Counted from the first letter of the stretch, positions 26,297 through 38,437 are shown. The stretch: DNA of 64,000 nt from Dysidea avara (GCF_963678975.1 NC_089275.1:19232220-19296219), one strand, 5' to 3'. Notes: a model not told the origin generated them from the letters alone. Program-made: numbers and translations.

Positions 26297-26463
26297 TTTC
26301 ATTTCTTTTTGTATTTGTATACCCCAAAGCCGGCCTATGGCCAGCTTTGGGACTTTTTTAACCTATGTTTTTTTTCTTTACTACAGGAAGAAGAAAAGAT
26401 GAAGTAGATGTACTTTAAATATTTTATCAGTAAATGTACAAATTATATATACTGTATAATACA

Positions 26464-26706
26464 TATGTGACCGGATTTGTGAAAAGGGGTCTTCCACACA
26501 CATCCAATTTGCCAACTTTGACAATTGATAACTTCAGATTGGAAAGAGCTATTGCCTTGATATTTGGGCAGTGGTGAGCACCACTATAGCTGAATACATG
26601 GTGAAATTTTCAGGTTAATATGTTACTTGAACACTGAGTTATGGTCTCCAACGTTTACGGAATTGGATGTGTGTGGAAGACCCCTTTTCGCAAATCCGGT
26701 TACATA
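26464..26706. mobile_element. TIR element, TGTGACC family, 243 bp
   Basis: Ends TATGTGACCGGATTTGTGAA and its near-complement, with inverted repeats of about 46 bases (through CTTCCACACACATCCAATT) and TA at both ends. It is the shortest and cleanest member of the family that also includes 12908-13542. Confidence 0.8.
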
Positions 26707-26727
26707 TATTGATTACAGAAATCTCCA

Positions 26728-29655
26728 TGGTGGTTTCTTTGTAACTGAACACTCTACAAGGTGACTTCTTCTAATTGCTCTCTCTAGAGGGTGATTGTTT
26801 GTAGCTGAACGATCTACAAGGTAACTTCTTCTAGCTGATCTCTCTACAGGGTGATGTGGTTGTAGCTGAATTTTGTATAGGTGATTTGTTTGCAGCTGAG
26901 CTCTTTACAGAATGGTTTCTTTGTAGCTGAACTCTCTAAAAGGTAACTTCTTCTAACTGATCTTTCTACAGGGCAATTTGTTTCTGGCAGAATTTTCTAC
27001 AGAGTGATTTCTTTGCAGCTGAACTCTCTACATGGTGGTTTCTTTGTAGCTGAACTCTCTACAAGGTAATTTCTTCTAGCTGATCTCTCTACAGGGAGAT
27101 TTGTTTGTAGCTGAACTATCTACAAGGTAACTTCTTATAGCTGATCTCTCTACAGGGTGATTTGTTCGTAGTTGAACTCTGTACAGGTGATTTGTTTGCA
27201 GCTGAGCTCTTTACAAAATGGTTTCTTTGTAGCTGAACTTTCTCCAAGGTAACTTCTTCTAACTGATCTTTCTACAGGGTGATTTGTTTGTAGCTGAACT
27301 ATCTACAAGGTAATTTCTTCTAGCTGATCTCTTTACAGGGTGATTTGTTTGTAGCTGAATTCTGTACAAGTGATTTGTTTGCAGCTGAGCTCTTTACAGA
27401 ATGGTTTCTTTGTAGCTGAACTCTCTACAGGGTGATTTGTTTGTAGCTGAAATCCCTACAAGGTAACTTCTTCTAGCTGATCTCTCTACAGGGTGATTTG
27501 TTTGTAGCTGAACTCTCTACAGGTGATTTGTTTGTAGCTGAACTCTCTACAAGGCGATACTTCTAGGTGATCTCTCTACAGGATTCCTTGTTTCTAACTG
27601 AACTCTCAACAGGGTGATCTGTTCATAGCTGAACTTTCTACTGGGTGATTTGTTTGCAGCTGAACTCTCTAAATGGTGGTTTCTTAGTAGCTGAACTCTC
27701 TACAATGTGACTTCTTCTAGCTGAACTCTCTACAAGGTGACTTATTTCTAGCTGATCTCTCTACAGGGTGACTTGTTTCTAGCTGAACTCTCTACAGGTG
27801 ATTTGTTTGTAGCTGAACTCCCTACATGGTGGTTTCGTTGTAGCTGAACTCTCTACAAGGTAACTTCTTCTAGCTGATCTTTTTACACTGCATATTTGTT
27901 TGTAGCTGAGTTCTCTACAGGGTGATTTGTTTGCAGCTGAACTCTCTACATGGAAGTTTCATTGTAGCTGAACTCTCTACAATGTGACTTCTTCTAGCTG
28001 AACTCTCTACAGGGTGACTTGTTTCTAGCTGAACTCTCTACAGGTGATTTGTTTGCAGCTGAACTCTCTACAAGGTGGTTTCTTTGTAGCTGAACTCTCT
28101 ACAAGGTAAATTCTTCTAGCCGATCTTTCTACAAGGTGATTGAGTTTTTTGCAGCTGAACTCTTTACATGGTGGTTGCTTTGTAGCTGAACTCTCTAAAA
28201 GGTGACTTCTTCTAGCTGAACTCTCTACAGGATGATTTGTTTGCAACTGAACTCTCTACGTGGTAGTTTCTTTGTAGCTGAACTCTCTACAATGTGACTT
28301 CTTCTAGCTGAACTCTCTACAGGGTGACTTGTTTTTAGCTGATCTCTCTACAGAGTGATTTGTTTCTAGCTGAACTCTCTACAGGTGATTTGTTTGCAGC
28401 TGAACTCTCTACGTTTCATTGTAGCTGAACTCTCTACAAGGTAACTTCTTCTAGCTGATCTTTCTACAGGGTGATTTGTTTGTAGCTGAATTCTCTACAG
28501 GGTGATTTATTTGCAGCTTAACTCTCTACAAGGTGACTTCTTCTAGCTGAACTCTCTACAGAGTGATCGATTTTTTTGCAGCTGAACTCTCTACATGGTG
28601 GTTTCTTTGTAACTTAACTCTCTACAGTGTGATTTGTTTGTAGCTGAACTCTCTACAGGGTGATCTGTTCATAGCTGAACTCCCTATAAGGTAACTTCTT
28701 CTAGCTAATCTTTCTACAGGGCGATTTGTTTGTAGCTGAGTTCTCTACAGGGTGATTTGTTTGCAGCTGCACTCTACATGGTAGTTTCTTTGTAGCTCTA
28801 CAATGTGACTTCTTCTAGCTGAACTCTCTACAAGGTGACTTGTTTCTAGCTGAACTCTCTACAGGTGATTTGTTTGCAGCTGAACTCTCTGCATGGTTTA
28901 TTTCTTTGTAACTGAACTCCCTGCAAGGTGACTTCTTCTAGCTGATCTCTCTACAGGGATATTTGTTTGTAGCTTAACTCTCTACAGGTGATTTGTTTGC
29001 AGCTGAACTCTCTACATGATGGTTTCTTTGTAGCTGAACTCTCTACAAGGTAATTTCTTCTAGCTGATCTCTCTACAGGCCGATTTGTTTGTAGCTGAAC
29101 TCTCTACATGATGGTTTCTTTGTAGCTGAACTCTCTACAAGGTGATTTCTTCTATTACTGATCTTTCTACAGGGTGATTTGTTTGTAGTTGAACTCTCTA
29201 CATGATAGATTCTTTGTAGCTGAACTCTCTACAAGGTGATTCCTTCTATAGCTGATCTTTCTACAGGGTGATTTGTTTGTACCTGAACTATCTACATGAT
29301 GGTTTCTTTGTAGCTGAACTCTCTACAAGGTAACTTCTTCTAGCTGATCTCTCTACAGGACAATTTGTTTGTACCTGAACTCTCACATGATTGTTTCTTT
29401 GAAGCTGAACTCTCTACAAGGTAATTTCTTCTAGCTGATCTTTCTACAGGGTGATTTGTTTGTAGCAGAACTCTCTACAAAGAAACTTCTTCTAGCTGAT
29501 CTCTCTACAGGGAGATTTGTTTGTAGCTGAACTCTCTACAAGAAAACTTCTTCTAACTGATGTCTGAACAGGGTGAATTGTTTGTAGCTGAACTCTCTAC
29601 AGGGTGATTTGTTTGTAGCTGATCTCTATACAGCTTACTTATTTCTAACTGATCT
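26728..29655. repeat. Satellite array, about 30-bp units, 2.9 kb
   Basis: Close to a hundred head-to-tail units built on AGCTGAACTCTCTACA followed by a variable spacer. Two spacer types tend to alternate: GGTAACTTCTTCT, with unit length 30, and GGTGATTTGTTTGT, with unit length 31. Units ending in an AGGTGATTTG spacer are shorter. The unit length is not a fixed multiple of three, so no long reading frame survives and the Ser/Glu-rich frames are chance. The array is intergenic and ends next to two copies of the dispersed CTCTAATAGAG motif (29680-29710). Confidence 0.92.
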
Positions 29656-29690
29656 CTTGAATTCTGTTCAGGGTGACTGCTCTATTAGGA

Positions 29691-29708
29691 TGACTGCTCT
29701 ATTAGAGT
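29691..29708 (-). repeat. Exact copy of the dispersed 18-mer
   Basis: The reverse complement of ACTCTAATAGAGCAGTCA, preceded immediately by a second, truncated copy and followed by ATCTCGATCTCG. It lies at the edge of the satellite array. Confidence 0.8.
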
Positions 29709-29879
29709 ATCTCGATCTCGCACTTGCTACACCAAGTTGGATTTCGTGTTATAACTCCGTGGCTTTAAGTCTGATTCTTCTACACCATTGAAGAGCCTTT
29801 CTAAGATGATAACTCCATCTGTACAGCGATTTTCAAAGCATTACCCCAAGTGGTTTATCTGGTAGGCGTGGCAAGCATA

Positions 29880-31005
29880 ATAATAATAATAATAATAAAA
29901 TAAATTAAAAATTAGCTAATCTCGATTGCGTAATTGTTACACACTGTTGATTTTTTCGCTGTATCTTCCTGGTTTTTAGCTCGATTTCTTTCAAACCACA
30001 AAAGGTTTGAGGTTCAATAGTTAACCTATTCACCCACCGATTTTCAGCTTCTTCCCATACGCGGTTTACCCTGTAGGCGTGACATTGTATTCCAGCCAAA
30101 GTTGGTACCGAGATGCGCCTTTATACCCCCCTTCTGTGTGCCAAATTTCAAGGCAATCGGATAATAGTCTGGCGGCGCCCACCCCTTCGCATGGAGTAAG
30201 GGTCTGGTTTGCTTAGTATCACCGAGTTGTTCTGGAGGAATTTAATTTGAATGTAATGACGTAACGAAAATGGTCTTAACGGAAGTGCCTCACTCAAAAT
30301 TGTGGCAGTGATATTGAACTTCCTTCGCCTTTACACAGGCGAAAGTGGATTGGTCTACTTTTATAGAATAGACATGTCTCCCTACCTAGGAAATCAGAGC
30401 GTAACCCGGGTTTTTCGCTTATCAAACAAGGCGAAATCCCTTACCGAAATAACACTTTCTTCTCTTTGTTCTTTATTAGCTAACTCCTTTTGTTTCTTTC
30501 AGTTCTGTTAGGGCATTTGATTCATTCTTTTGACGTAACATAAACAAAAATGCGCTGATTAAACGTGGAGCGTTCTGATTGGTTGCACCAGTTTTTGGTA
30601 ATCCGGTACAACTCCACTATACTAAGCATACCAGACCCTTACTCTATGCGAAGGGGCGGGCGCCGCCAGACTAATCGGATAACGCGTTCGCGTTTTATAG
30701 CAGTTTTTGCAAGTGTGCGAAAAGAGGAAGAAAAATAAGAAGAAAAATAAGAAGAAAAAAACGAAGGAACTAAGCCAATTTTTGAAGTCGCATATCTCAG
30801 GAATGCCAGAAGCGATTTCGCTCAAATTTGGAATGTGGAGTACGGAAGTTGGAGGGAATTTACACAGCAAAATTTGTCTTGTTTCATCAAGGCAGCACAG
30901 AGCTACGGAGGTGCGAAAATTGCGTTTTCTTTCTCCCTGTCAATATACTCACGGGGTTGCGCGCCGGCTTCTTGGGCCGCACGACACACTACCGTGTGTC
31001 TTGAT
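29880..31005 (-). repeat. Dispersed repeat (partner 63452-64000), interrupted
   Basis: Read on the minus strand, it starts TCAAGACACACGGTAGTGTG and continues through GGCCCAAGAAGCCGGCGCGC. It later contains TGTGCGAAAAGAGG-like, purine-rich and GTCACGCCTACAGGGTAAACC-like blocks. The same order is found on the plus strand from 63452 to the right edge. This copy is split by the MULE-like element at 30165-30673 and carries a GAAGAAAAATAA simple repeat near 30722-30760. No protein family was recognised. Confidence 0.75.
30165..30673. mobile_element. MULE-like foldback element, 509 bp
   Basis: Ends TAGTCTGGCGGCGCCC and the complementary right end. The 9-bp duplication ATCGGATAA lies at 30156-30164 and 30674-30682. 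The related repeat at 63452-64000 has a single uninterrupted equivalent of this site (about 63763-63785), so the insertion is directly visible. Inner sequences GTAAGGGTCTGG and TTTGCTTAGTAT are mirrored before the right end. There is no transposase. Confidence 0.88.
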
Positions 31006-31470
31006 ATTTCACTCATAATGTAATTTGCTTGTATATGTACCTAATATACCAGAAGCCAGAATCTTGCATGTTATTTCTGACATCACAAATACTTTAATTG
31101 AGTACATCTTTTGTGTAATTTACACTGAATTTGAGACCTTGTAGCAACAGGAACCAACTCAGTAGCTACTGTCTGGGTCAAATGTCCCTTAGCAGCTTCC
31201 AACATAATTATGTAGCTGCCATCTGCAGTGAATGAATATGCAATGCAATGCAAATGTACTGAGCTATGTACCTAGCTATTCTATGTCGTAACTATACTTT
31301 ATATTTTTATATAAAAGTATTGGGATCACATACGTAGCTTCAAATAAAACAAAATGGTTATTCTAGTGTAAGTTGTAATTGGTGGAATGAGATTTTTACC
31401 CATAAAATGAAAGTTTTTTGGATGGAGAATGCATATAGCTACATGAATAATTCTATATACATATAGGGTA
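31005..31470. repeat. Tandem segmental duplication, copy 1 (partner 31901-32390)
   Basis: Starts TATTTCACTCATAATGTAAT and ends near TAATTCTATATACATA. The partner, about 0.9 kb to the right, keeps the order with small indels. The segment between the two is the copy of the 25.4-kb repeat, so the whole forms an A-B-A' block. Confidence 0.8.
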
Positions 31471-31471
31471 C

Positions 31472-31900
31472 AATCTATATTGCTGTTATAGGATTTAGAT
31501 GGTGTAGGAGATGGGGTTAGCTATCTGTAAATAATTTCAGCCAGTTAATATTATAAATAATAAATCCCAATTACTGTAATTTCTTTATGGCAGCTGCAGA
31601 TCAGCTATATACAATACAAGTTATTTAGTTACCCATCTCTGTACTCTCTCCAGAGTATCAATGCCCTTAGCTAAGTATGTGGGCACCAAAGTTGTACAAC
31701 ACTCTAGGTGAGGTCTTTACAAAAATAAATAGTTATTTAGTTCGGAAATGTTTATAAAATTAATTTGGCATTTCCAGAATATAAGTTGCACAAGCAGTAT
31801 CATAATCAGCAGATGATCACTTTTAGTCTATACACCCATGTCTTTTCAAAGTCAACTTCATTCAATACATTATTGCAGTAGGAACATTGCAGGTAGTATA
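31472..31900. repeat. Segmental repeat, copy 2 (partner 25448-25955)
   Basis: See 25448-25955. This copy sits between the two halves of the 31-32 kb duplication and has more deletions. Confidence 0.7.
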
Positions 31901-32390
31901 TATTTCACTCATAATGTAATTTGCTTGTATACGTACCTAATACCAGAAGCCAGAATCTTGCATGTTGTTTCTGACATCACAAATACTTTGGATAATTGAG
32001 TACATCTTTGTGTTAACAGCAAAAACGCAAGCGCTGTACTTAATTTACACTGAATTTGAGACCTTGTAGCAACAGGAACCAACTTAGTATATAGCTACTG
32101 TCTGGGTCAAATGTCCTTCAGCAGTTTCCAACATACATAGTATCTGTCAACTGCAGTGAATGAATATGCAATGCAATGCAAATGTACTGAGCTATGTACG
32201 TACTCAATTATTTTATGTACTTTATATAAAAGTACTGGGATCACATAGCTTCAAATAAAATAAAATGGTTATTCTAGTGCAAGTTGTAATGGGTGGAATG
32301 AGATTTTTACCCATAAAATGAAGGTTTTTTTGGATGGAGAATTCATATAGCTACATGAATAATTCTATATGCATAGACCTATTGTGGTAC
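31901..32390. repeat. Tandem segmental duplication, copy 2 (partner 31005-31470)
   Basis: Second copy of the 31005-31470 segment. It contains an extra insertion of about 20 bases near 32017 (ACAGCAAAAACGCAAGCGCT region). Positions 32391-33063, between here and TRIM-A, show no gene and must include the TRIM-A 3' untranslated region. Confidence 0.8.
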
Positions 32391-33063
32391 AATGTTAGCT
32401 ACTATATGTATACACTGTGTACTTTGTGTGAAACCATAAGGCCTTCACTCCTGAACTTCATTTGTAAATAATTATTATGAAAGGAACAACAGTAGTAATA
32501 TTTTTGTCAGGCAAGGTTCTCACATGTACAGATGTTGTCGGGTTGGATAATTTTGGATGTGCATGACTGCAGCATGTATAATAATATCGTTGCCTCAAGT
32601 AAGTGTATAAATGAGAACTCAACCTTACAATTGTCCTACATGTACATAATTGAGATAGCTAACAATGCAAAGATAAAAATGGCTTTTGATTCCTGCTAAT
32701 ATGTTGATCTTTTATCTACCACCACGTCTCTTAAAATTCTTTTTGGATGTTCTATTGCAGTAGATACATGACTGATCCATTAGACTATTAAGATTTTCAA
32801 TAACTTCAATTTCAAACTTGTTCTCATTGATTTTTAGAATATTAATTATAATTCACTCACCTTCTTCATTGCCTTTACTTAGCTACAATTACTACGCATA
32901 CCTATACAGCTTCTATACTAGCTACATTCAGTGTCCCTGCTGTAGTTTGTAGAGGTACATTTTAGTTTTAATACTTGATTAATTTCCCACCCTTCACCTT
33001 TTATACACAGTGTAATAATGTAATACTCAACAAAACCGTAATTTCTACATAATAATCATAGTG

Positions 33064-36000
33064 TCAAGTGGTAATAACTTGAAGACGATGATTGCTCCTC
33101 TCTGTAACAAAGATAGTACCAACACTGTTGACTGCTATTCCACGAATGTTATTAAATTGTCCTCTTTGACTTCCTTGTGTTCCAAACTTACAAATCAACT
33201 GGTGGGTGGGGCTGAATACTGTGAGGCTGTTACCATCATCTGGATCTGTTATTAAATAATCATCAGGTGTAAGACAAATAGCAAACGGTTTGTTACAGTT
33301 TATTTTCTTAATAAAATGACCGTCTTTAGTAAACACAATTATTCCTCCACTACTACAATAGTCAGTCACATACACTTGGTCATTGCTGTCCAGGGAAATA
33401 TAACGTGGATAACAGAATTGTCCTGGATTAGATCCCTTGGAGCCAAATTTGAATACAAAACTGTCTGAGCAATCAAATACCTGGACTCTATAGTTACCAT
33501 GATCAACAACATATAGTAAATGTGTTCTACCAAAGGCTAGTCCTTGAGGATTATTAAATAGACCATCTTTACTACCGTGGGATCCAAACTTTGATAGGTA
33601 ATCTCCTTGTAAACTAAACTTTTTCACCACATGATCATCATACTCACTGACAGCTATTACATTGTGACTTACAGCTATACCTACAGGATTGTTCAGTTTA
33701 CTATCTCCACTTCCTTGAACAAACTTCCCTATTAAATTCATATCCTTGTCCATTGTTACAATATCATGATTATCACTGTCTACCATGAAAACATCATCAT
33801 TGGTTGTTACAGAAACACAACGGGGTAGCTTGAATTCCTTTCCTCCATATTGTGTGATCAATTGACAATTTTGCACTTCAATTTTAGTGTAGTCTCTCAA
33901 TGTTGCTGTGACTCTACAACAGTACACAATTGTGTCATTACCATATTATTACTAGAGGACAACTTTAAACCAATATTAATGTTTTATAAATTTTTAGTCT
34001 TTTTTTCACTGTCAGTAATTGATAGTCTGGGTGCACATTTGAATGAAAACATTAATTCTTTCACCATTCTTTCTTTTGATGCATTATGCATGAATTTACC
34101 AGTCACAATTATGTTGCAACAAACAACTACAAGGAAAAATTTGGAATTAAAGTTTGATTAGGGATCATAGAAATAAAAAGTAAGGGAGGTCTGAAGATAT
34201 ACTTCATTTACAATCTCAGCAGTGGGTATGGCATCATCTGTTGGCAGTTCAAATGATACAGCATTGAATGAGACCCATTTAGAAAGATACAATAGTGGCA
34301 GCAACCAGAACAAGTGAAAATGACAATGTGTGTAGTGAATGATACGGGACGTTTGAAGAGGACATTGCAATAGGGGAGTGGACCCACTGTGCATGGCTGT
34401 AAAAGGTAGATGCATGTTGACTGTATTAGTGAAACTGTTGTACACAGTGATGGCCACCTTAGAATGTGTGTTGTATAACTTAAGTATAATACTAGTATTT
34501 GTTATTGATTTTTAACCAAAAGCGCACATTATATATAAACATAGTTGCATGAGTGCTTAGGCAGTGTGTCTGTAAAATGGTTGCATCAGCCAAAACTTTT
34601 ACAAGGGCTATATGGAATCAAGTTTGGTGAAGATACCAATAATTAGTCTAAGGGAAATATATATGATGACAACAATACGCACATGGTTACAATAAACCAG
34701 TGGTGTAGCTAAGGCGGGTATTGGTAGGGCACAGGCCCAACCAATCAGTTCCAGTGCCCTACCAACTCAGGTACTCACTGTAAGTAGTTAGCTATAGCTA
34801 AATTGTGTGATATGAGGAGCAATATGAAGCCTCCTACAGCTACGTAACTAATAAGTAATAGTTAGACTTCAGACCACAGGAGTCTAAGTAATTTAGTAAC
34901 CCGATGGCCCTGTGTTGTGGCGCCTGAGTGAAGCGAAGGCGCTACTACAGGGCCTGAGGGATACTAAATTACTTAGACCCCTGTGGTCTGAAGTCTAAGT
35001 TATTTAGACCCTTTATGTAGTTGTTGTACCTTAACATTGTTGACAGCTGCTTGTAACAGAGAAATGTAGCATTCATTAGTAGAAACAAGCCATTACTCCA
35101 CCGTTTCAGGTCTAAAATTAATTTTCAGGTGGCGATTCGTTGCCAATGCTACCAGAGCAGGTGCGCGTAATAAACATGAAAAGGGTCTAAGTAAACATGA
35201 AAGGGTCTAAGTAAACATGAAAAGGGTCGACACCTCCAAAATCCACTAAATTCACCACCTAAAGGGTCTAAGTAAACATGAAAAGGGTCTAAGTAAACAT
35301 GAAAAGGGTCTAATAATTATTATACAAACAAAACGTTCGTACAGCTGGTGTCCTTTTAGCATGTAATTTTCAAAAATTTTCCTGGAGGGGGGTATGCCCC
35401 CAGACCACCTATAGCTAGCTACAGCATGCTTCAATGCTGATTAATGCAGCTTGTATGTATACAATGGTGCCCAACCAATCCTTCAGGGCTAGCTATGCCA
35501 CTGCAATAAACTGCAAGTTGCGTACATGGTTTTGGTCAGGCAATTGTAGTGGAGTGAGTATAGCAATTGCAAGTTAATCATTGAGCTTTGATTTTCCATT
35601 GCTTCAATGAAACTGGCATTAAATTTAGTATTGAAAATGTAGAGTTCATAGTGTATTCACTTCCAAAGTAACACTGATGTGGAAAATATTGTGCAGATAA
35701 TTGGCAGCTTATGCTATATCCTATTTTCCCAGTGCATGCATGGTTTTCTTCAATTATAGTTTTCATTGATGCAGAAGTTTGATGTCTTCACTAAAATGTG
35801 GTATACAGTAGCTATGCTGGTACATCTTGATGGCAATTATTATTGCTTACATTCAAATTAGAAAATCATCCATGCAATTTAAGTGCTTGTAATGCTATCT
35901 GCCGAAATTATATTATACCAACATAAATTACTGCAGAAGTTTCATGTAGTTATTGCATAAGTTCTGCCCATTACACAGCCCTACACATAGAGGATGACAC

Positions 36001-38109
36001 GTGTAAACTAGCTCTCCAAATTCTTCTGATTTTTATTTTAATTACATTAGCCACCTACGTACTGTATTATTCTCAAAAATTTGTGGCAAACATATCACTA
36101 CATTACAGCAGAAAACGTCTCCAAAAAGTCTCTGAATTACGGACACTGAAAAAACTTCCATGAAGGAAAAAATTTGATCCCAACATTTCTGGTTAATACA
36201 TTAATTTTTACCTCTCAAAGAGGGGAACCTGCTTCCAACAGTTAATTAAAGTAACCAGCTGCGGATTGATTCTGCATGCGCTAGATTTAAGTATATCTAA
36301 TTTTGAAATTAGAGATAAGTTGTAGGAATACGTGGTGCAAATTTAAGTTATGCTTGCAAAAATCTTTTAAATATTGCAAAAATCTTTTAAATACACTGCA
36401 AGCATAAGAACAATCCAAAAGATCGAGATACTCTAATAAAGTGGTTCTAAAGTGTCTGTTATCACATAGAAAGGCTCTAGGCTTTTATGTAAGTGACTGC
36501 TATTAACCACCAGAATTTTTGGCCCTTTTTGCTGTAATACACTCCAAACAAATCAAAACAAAATTTTTAAAGCAGTCTGGCCACATGAAACTACAGTGAT
36601 AGGCAATACTCCACAAAGCCATTGACATGCTCTGAACAGTGCCACTGGATTGCAGTCAGCTTTGATTTAAGACTTTAGCATCAAAGTGGAACTTTGTGTA
36701 ATGTAAACTCACCTGAATGGACTCCCAGGAAGAGGCTTCCCACCGACCTGTACAGACACAGTATGACTTCCAGCAAATTTACAAACATAGGAAGCCTCAT
36801 AACTACCACTGCCAATTTCTCTAATAGTAGCTGCTTCAGTGACCCAATCCTCATTATAATATTGTACTAGTATATCTAATGCTTTGGAATTGGAAATTTC
36901 ATTTCCCAAAGAATTCCTTAGCTGTACTGTAAATAAATGCAGTATACCAATAGGTACAATTTCCTTGTTTCCCCTGATGGAACATTCCTGGGCGTCACAA
37001 AATGACCCCAGCTTAGAAATCAGATGCATCACTTTATCCATGTTTTTGAGGTTGATGGATACTTGTTCCTTCATAATGGGATTAAGGTTTGTTTTGTTCT
37101 TCTTTTCTTTCAGCTTATCTCTTCGTTCCAACATTGATCTTTTCATGGCCAATACATCCCTTCTAACGCCTCGTTGTAGTTTGTCATCGATGAAACTCCA
37201 GCAGCTCTTCAACTGGCTTAATAAGAAACACAGTTCATCTTCCTGTACTGCTAAGCCTTTATCCTTTCTCTCTGTATCCTGTGTGATCTGTTGTTGTAAC
37301 TGTCTTTTTCGTTCATCTAGGGCAGCATGAAGGGTATGAAAGGCATCATCCAGCCTGTGAAAGTTTTCTTCTTTCCTGTTCTTCACATCTTGTCTTTTGC
37401 TCTTTACTCCATTGATGGCTCCTTCTACTTCATCTATTAGTTGCTGGATACCAGGAAGAGCTTCTTTTAGTATCTTCTTCTCACCATCGACAACATCAGA
37501 GATCACATCATAGTCATGGTCCTTGTGTTTCCTGATGATGCAGTCTCGACAGATCAACACCTCTTCACACCTGCAGTACAACTCTAGTGGTTTGGTAGGG
37601 TGAACGGGACACATCTCAACCTTCTCTGGTAAGATGGATGGAACATCAGTAGCACTGCCTTTCCTCAGCTCATCCAATGAGCAGATATTGTGCCCGCTGG
37701 TGTTCTTCAATCGTCTGTGCGCAGTCTCACAAAAATCACATAGGAATATAGAACAGTTGCTGCAAGACGACGCTGCTGGTCCGCCTACATCGCAACTTTG
37801 ACAGATGGGCGTGACCTTGTTACTGCTCGCTTGCTCTTGTAGACGCACGATCTCCACCAGACGAACGGCTGAAAAATGCGATGGTAATTCTTTTACAGCA
37901 CGTGGAGTGGATAGCGAAACCTTTCCTCTGCATAGTGGACACTCGAGCTCACGCGGTTTCGAGGTCAAGTGTGACGATCGACCCAACCATTCTTTAAGGC
38001 AACCCGCACAAAATGAATGAAGACAAGGGAGTATTTTGGGATCATTTAAGAGATCTTGGCAAATCGCACAAGTGACCTCTCCTTTCACCTTTTCCCAGTT
38101 AGACGCCAT
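33064..38109 (-). CDS. TRIM-NHL protein (TRIM-A), two exons, 748 aa
   Basis: Exon 1 is 38109-36713 (donor CAG|GTGAGT); exon 2 is 33913-33064 (acceptor TTGTAG|A). The intron is phase 2 and restores an Arg codon. The start is taken at MASNWEKVK, conserved in TRIM-B, not the in-frame ATG 18 bases upstream. Domains: C3HC4 RING with Cys14, 17, 29, His31, Cys34, 37, 57, 60; a B-box-like zinc region 103-143; B-box 2 about 167-198 (CPVHPTKPLELYC, CRDCIIRKHKDH); coiled coil about 205-345; filamin/IG repeat ending GKPLPGSPFR (about 465); six NHL blades to the C-terminus (for example YLSKFGSHGSKDGLFNNPQG). This is the TRIM2/3/71 (class VII) architecture. Members are E3 ubiquitin ligases whose NHL propeller binds RNA or protein; the partner here is unknown. 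All expected zinc ligands are present and no stop interrupts it. Confidence 0.93.
33914..36712 (-). other. Intron of TRIM-A, 2.8 kb
   Basis: Separates the filamin and NHL coding parts. It contains a short dispersed-repeat end near 34130-34195 (GATTAGGGATCATAGAAA), the hAT-like element at 34698-35503, and one variant of the dispersed motif (GATCGAGATACTCTAATAAA) near 36420. Positions 35504-36400 show nothing else. Confidence 0.85.
34698..35503. mobile_element. Non-autonomous hAT-like element, 806 bp
   Basis: Left end CAGTGGTGTAGCTA, right end TAGCTATGCCACTG, with a perfect 8-bp duplication CAATAAAC (34690-34697 and 35504-35511). Inside are a foldback at about 34863-35002 (AGACTTCAGACCACAGG and its complement) and, at about 35172-35312, several direct copies of AAAGGGTCTAAGTAAACATG. 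There is no transposase frame. It is inserted in the TRIM-A intron. Confidence 0.9.
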
Positions 38110-38437
38110 AATTATGTAATTTTGCAAATATTAATCAGTGAGAATTCTTCCGTAAATATACTGAAATACTGATTTGAATTATAGCAACAATTGCTTTGAA
38201 AATGGTCAAGACAGTCCGCTATATAATCCTCCACATAACAACAAATAGCTACTAGTTAAAATATTCCTGTATCACAACTGACAGTCAATCTCCAGTCCAG
38301 TTGGGACGGATCCAGGATTTGAAAAACTGGATCAGATGCAGAGGCAGATGTAGGGGGGGTCAGCGGAGGGCTTTAAATTTAAGCATGTCAGTTGTGCTAT
38401 AATATATTAAAATTGATTATTAGTGATGCTTGATATA
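38110..38437. promoter_or_regulatory. TRIM-A upstream region
   Basis: The 5' flank of TRIM-A. Similarity with TRIM-B stops just upstream of the start codon, so the two promoters are not recently shared. No TATA box or other element could be assigned with confidence. Confidence 0.3.

Noticed and set aside
28025..28246. A repetitive Glu-Ser-Ser-Ala frame in the satellite
   Set aside because: The 30/31-base unit is not a multiple of three; the frame is short, chance-open and found only where units happen to fit.
26728..29655. Regular repeats with spacers reminiscent of a CRISPR array
   Set aside because: The spacers are themselves two repeated types, the unit is too short, and the context is eukaryotic.
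30707..31018. A Lys-rich plus-strand frame of 103 codons
   Set aside because: It translates a purine-rich simple repeat within a dispersed repeat also found, in altered form, at the right edge.
33850..34161. A 103-codon plus-strand frame overlapping the TRIM-A acceptor
   Set aside because: It is antisense to the exon 2 start and runs into intron repeat sequence, with no domain.
36884..37330. Plus-strand frames opposite the TRIM exons
   Set aside because: They are antisense shadows of the conserved TRIM coding sequence; the same shadow appears opposite TRIM-B.
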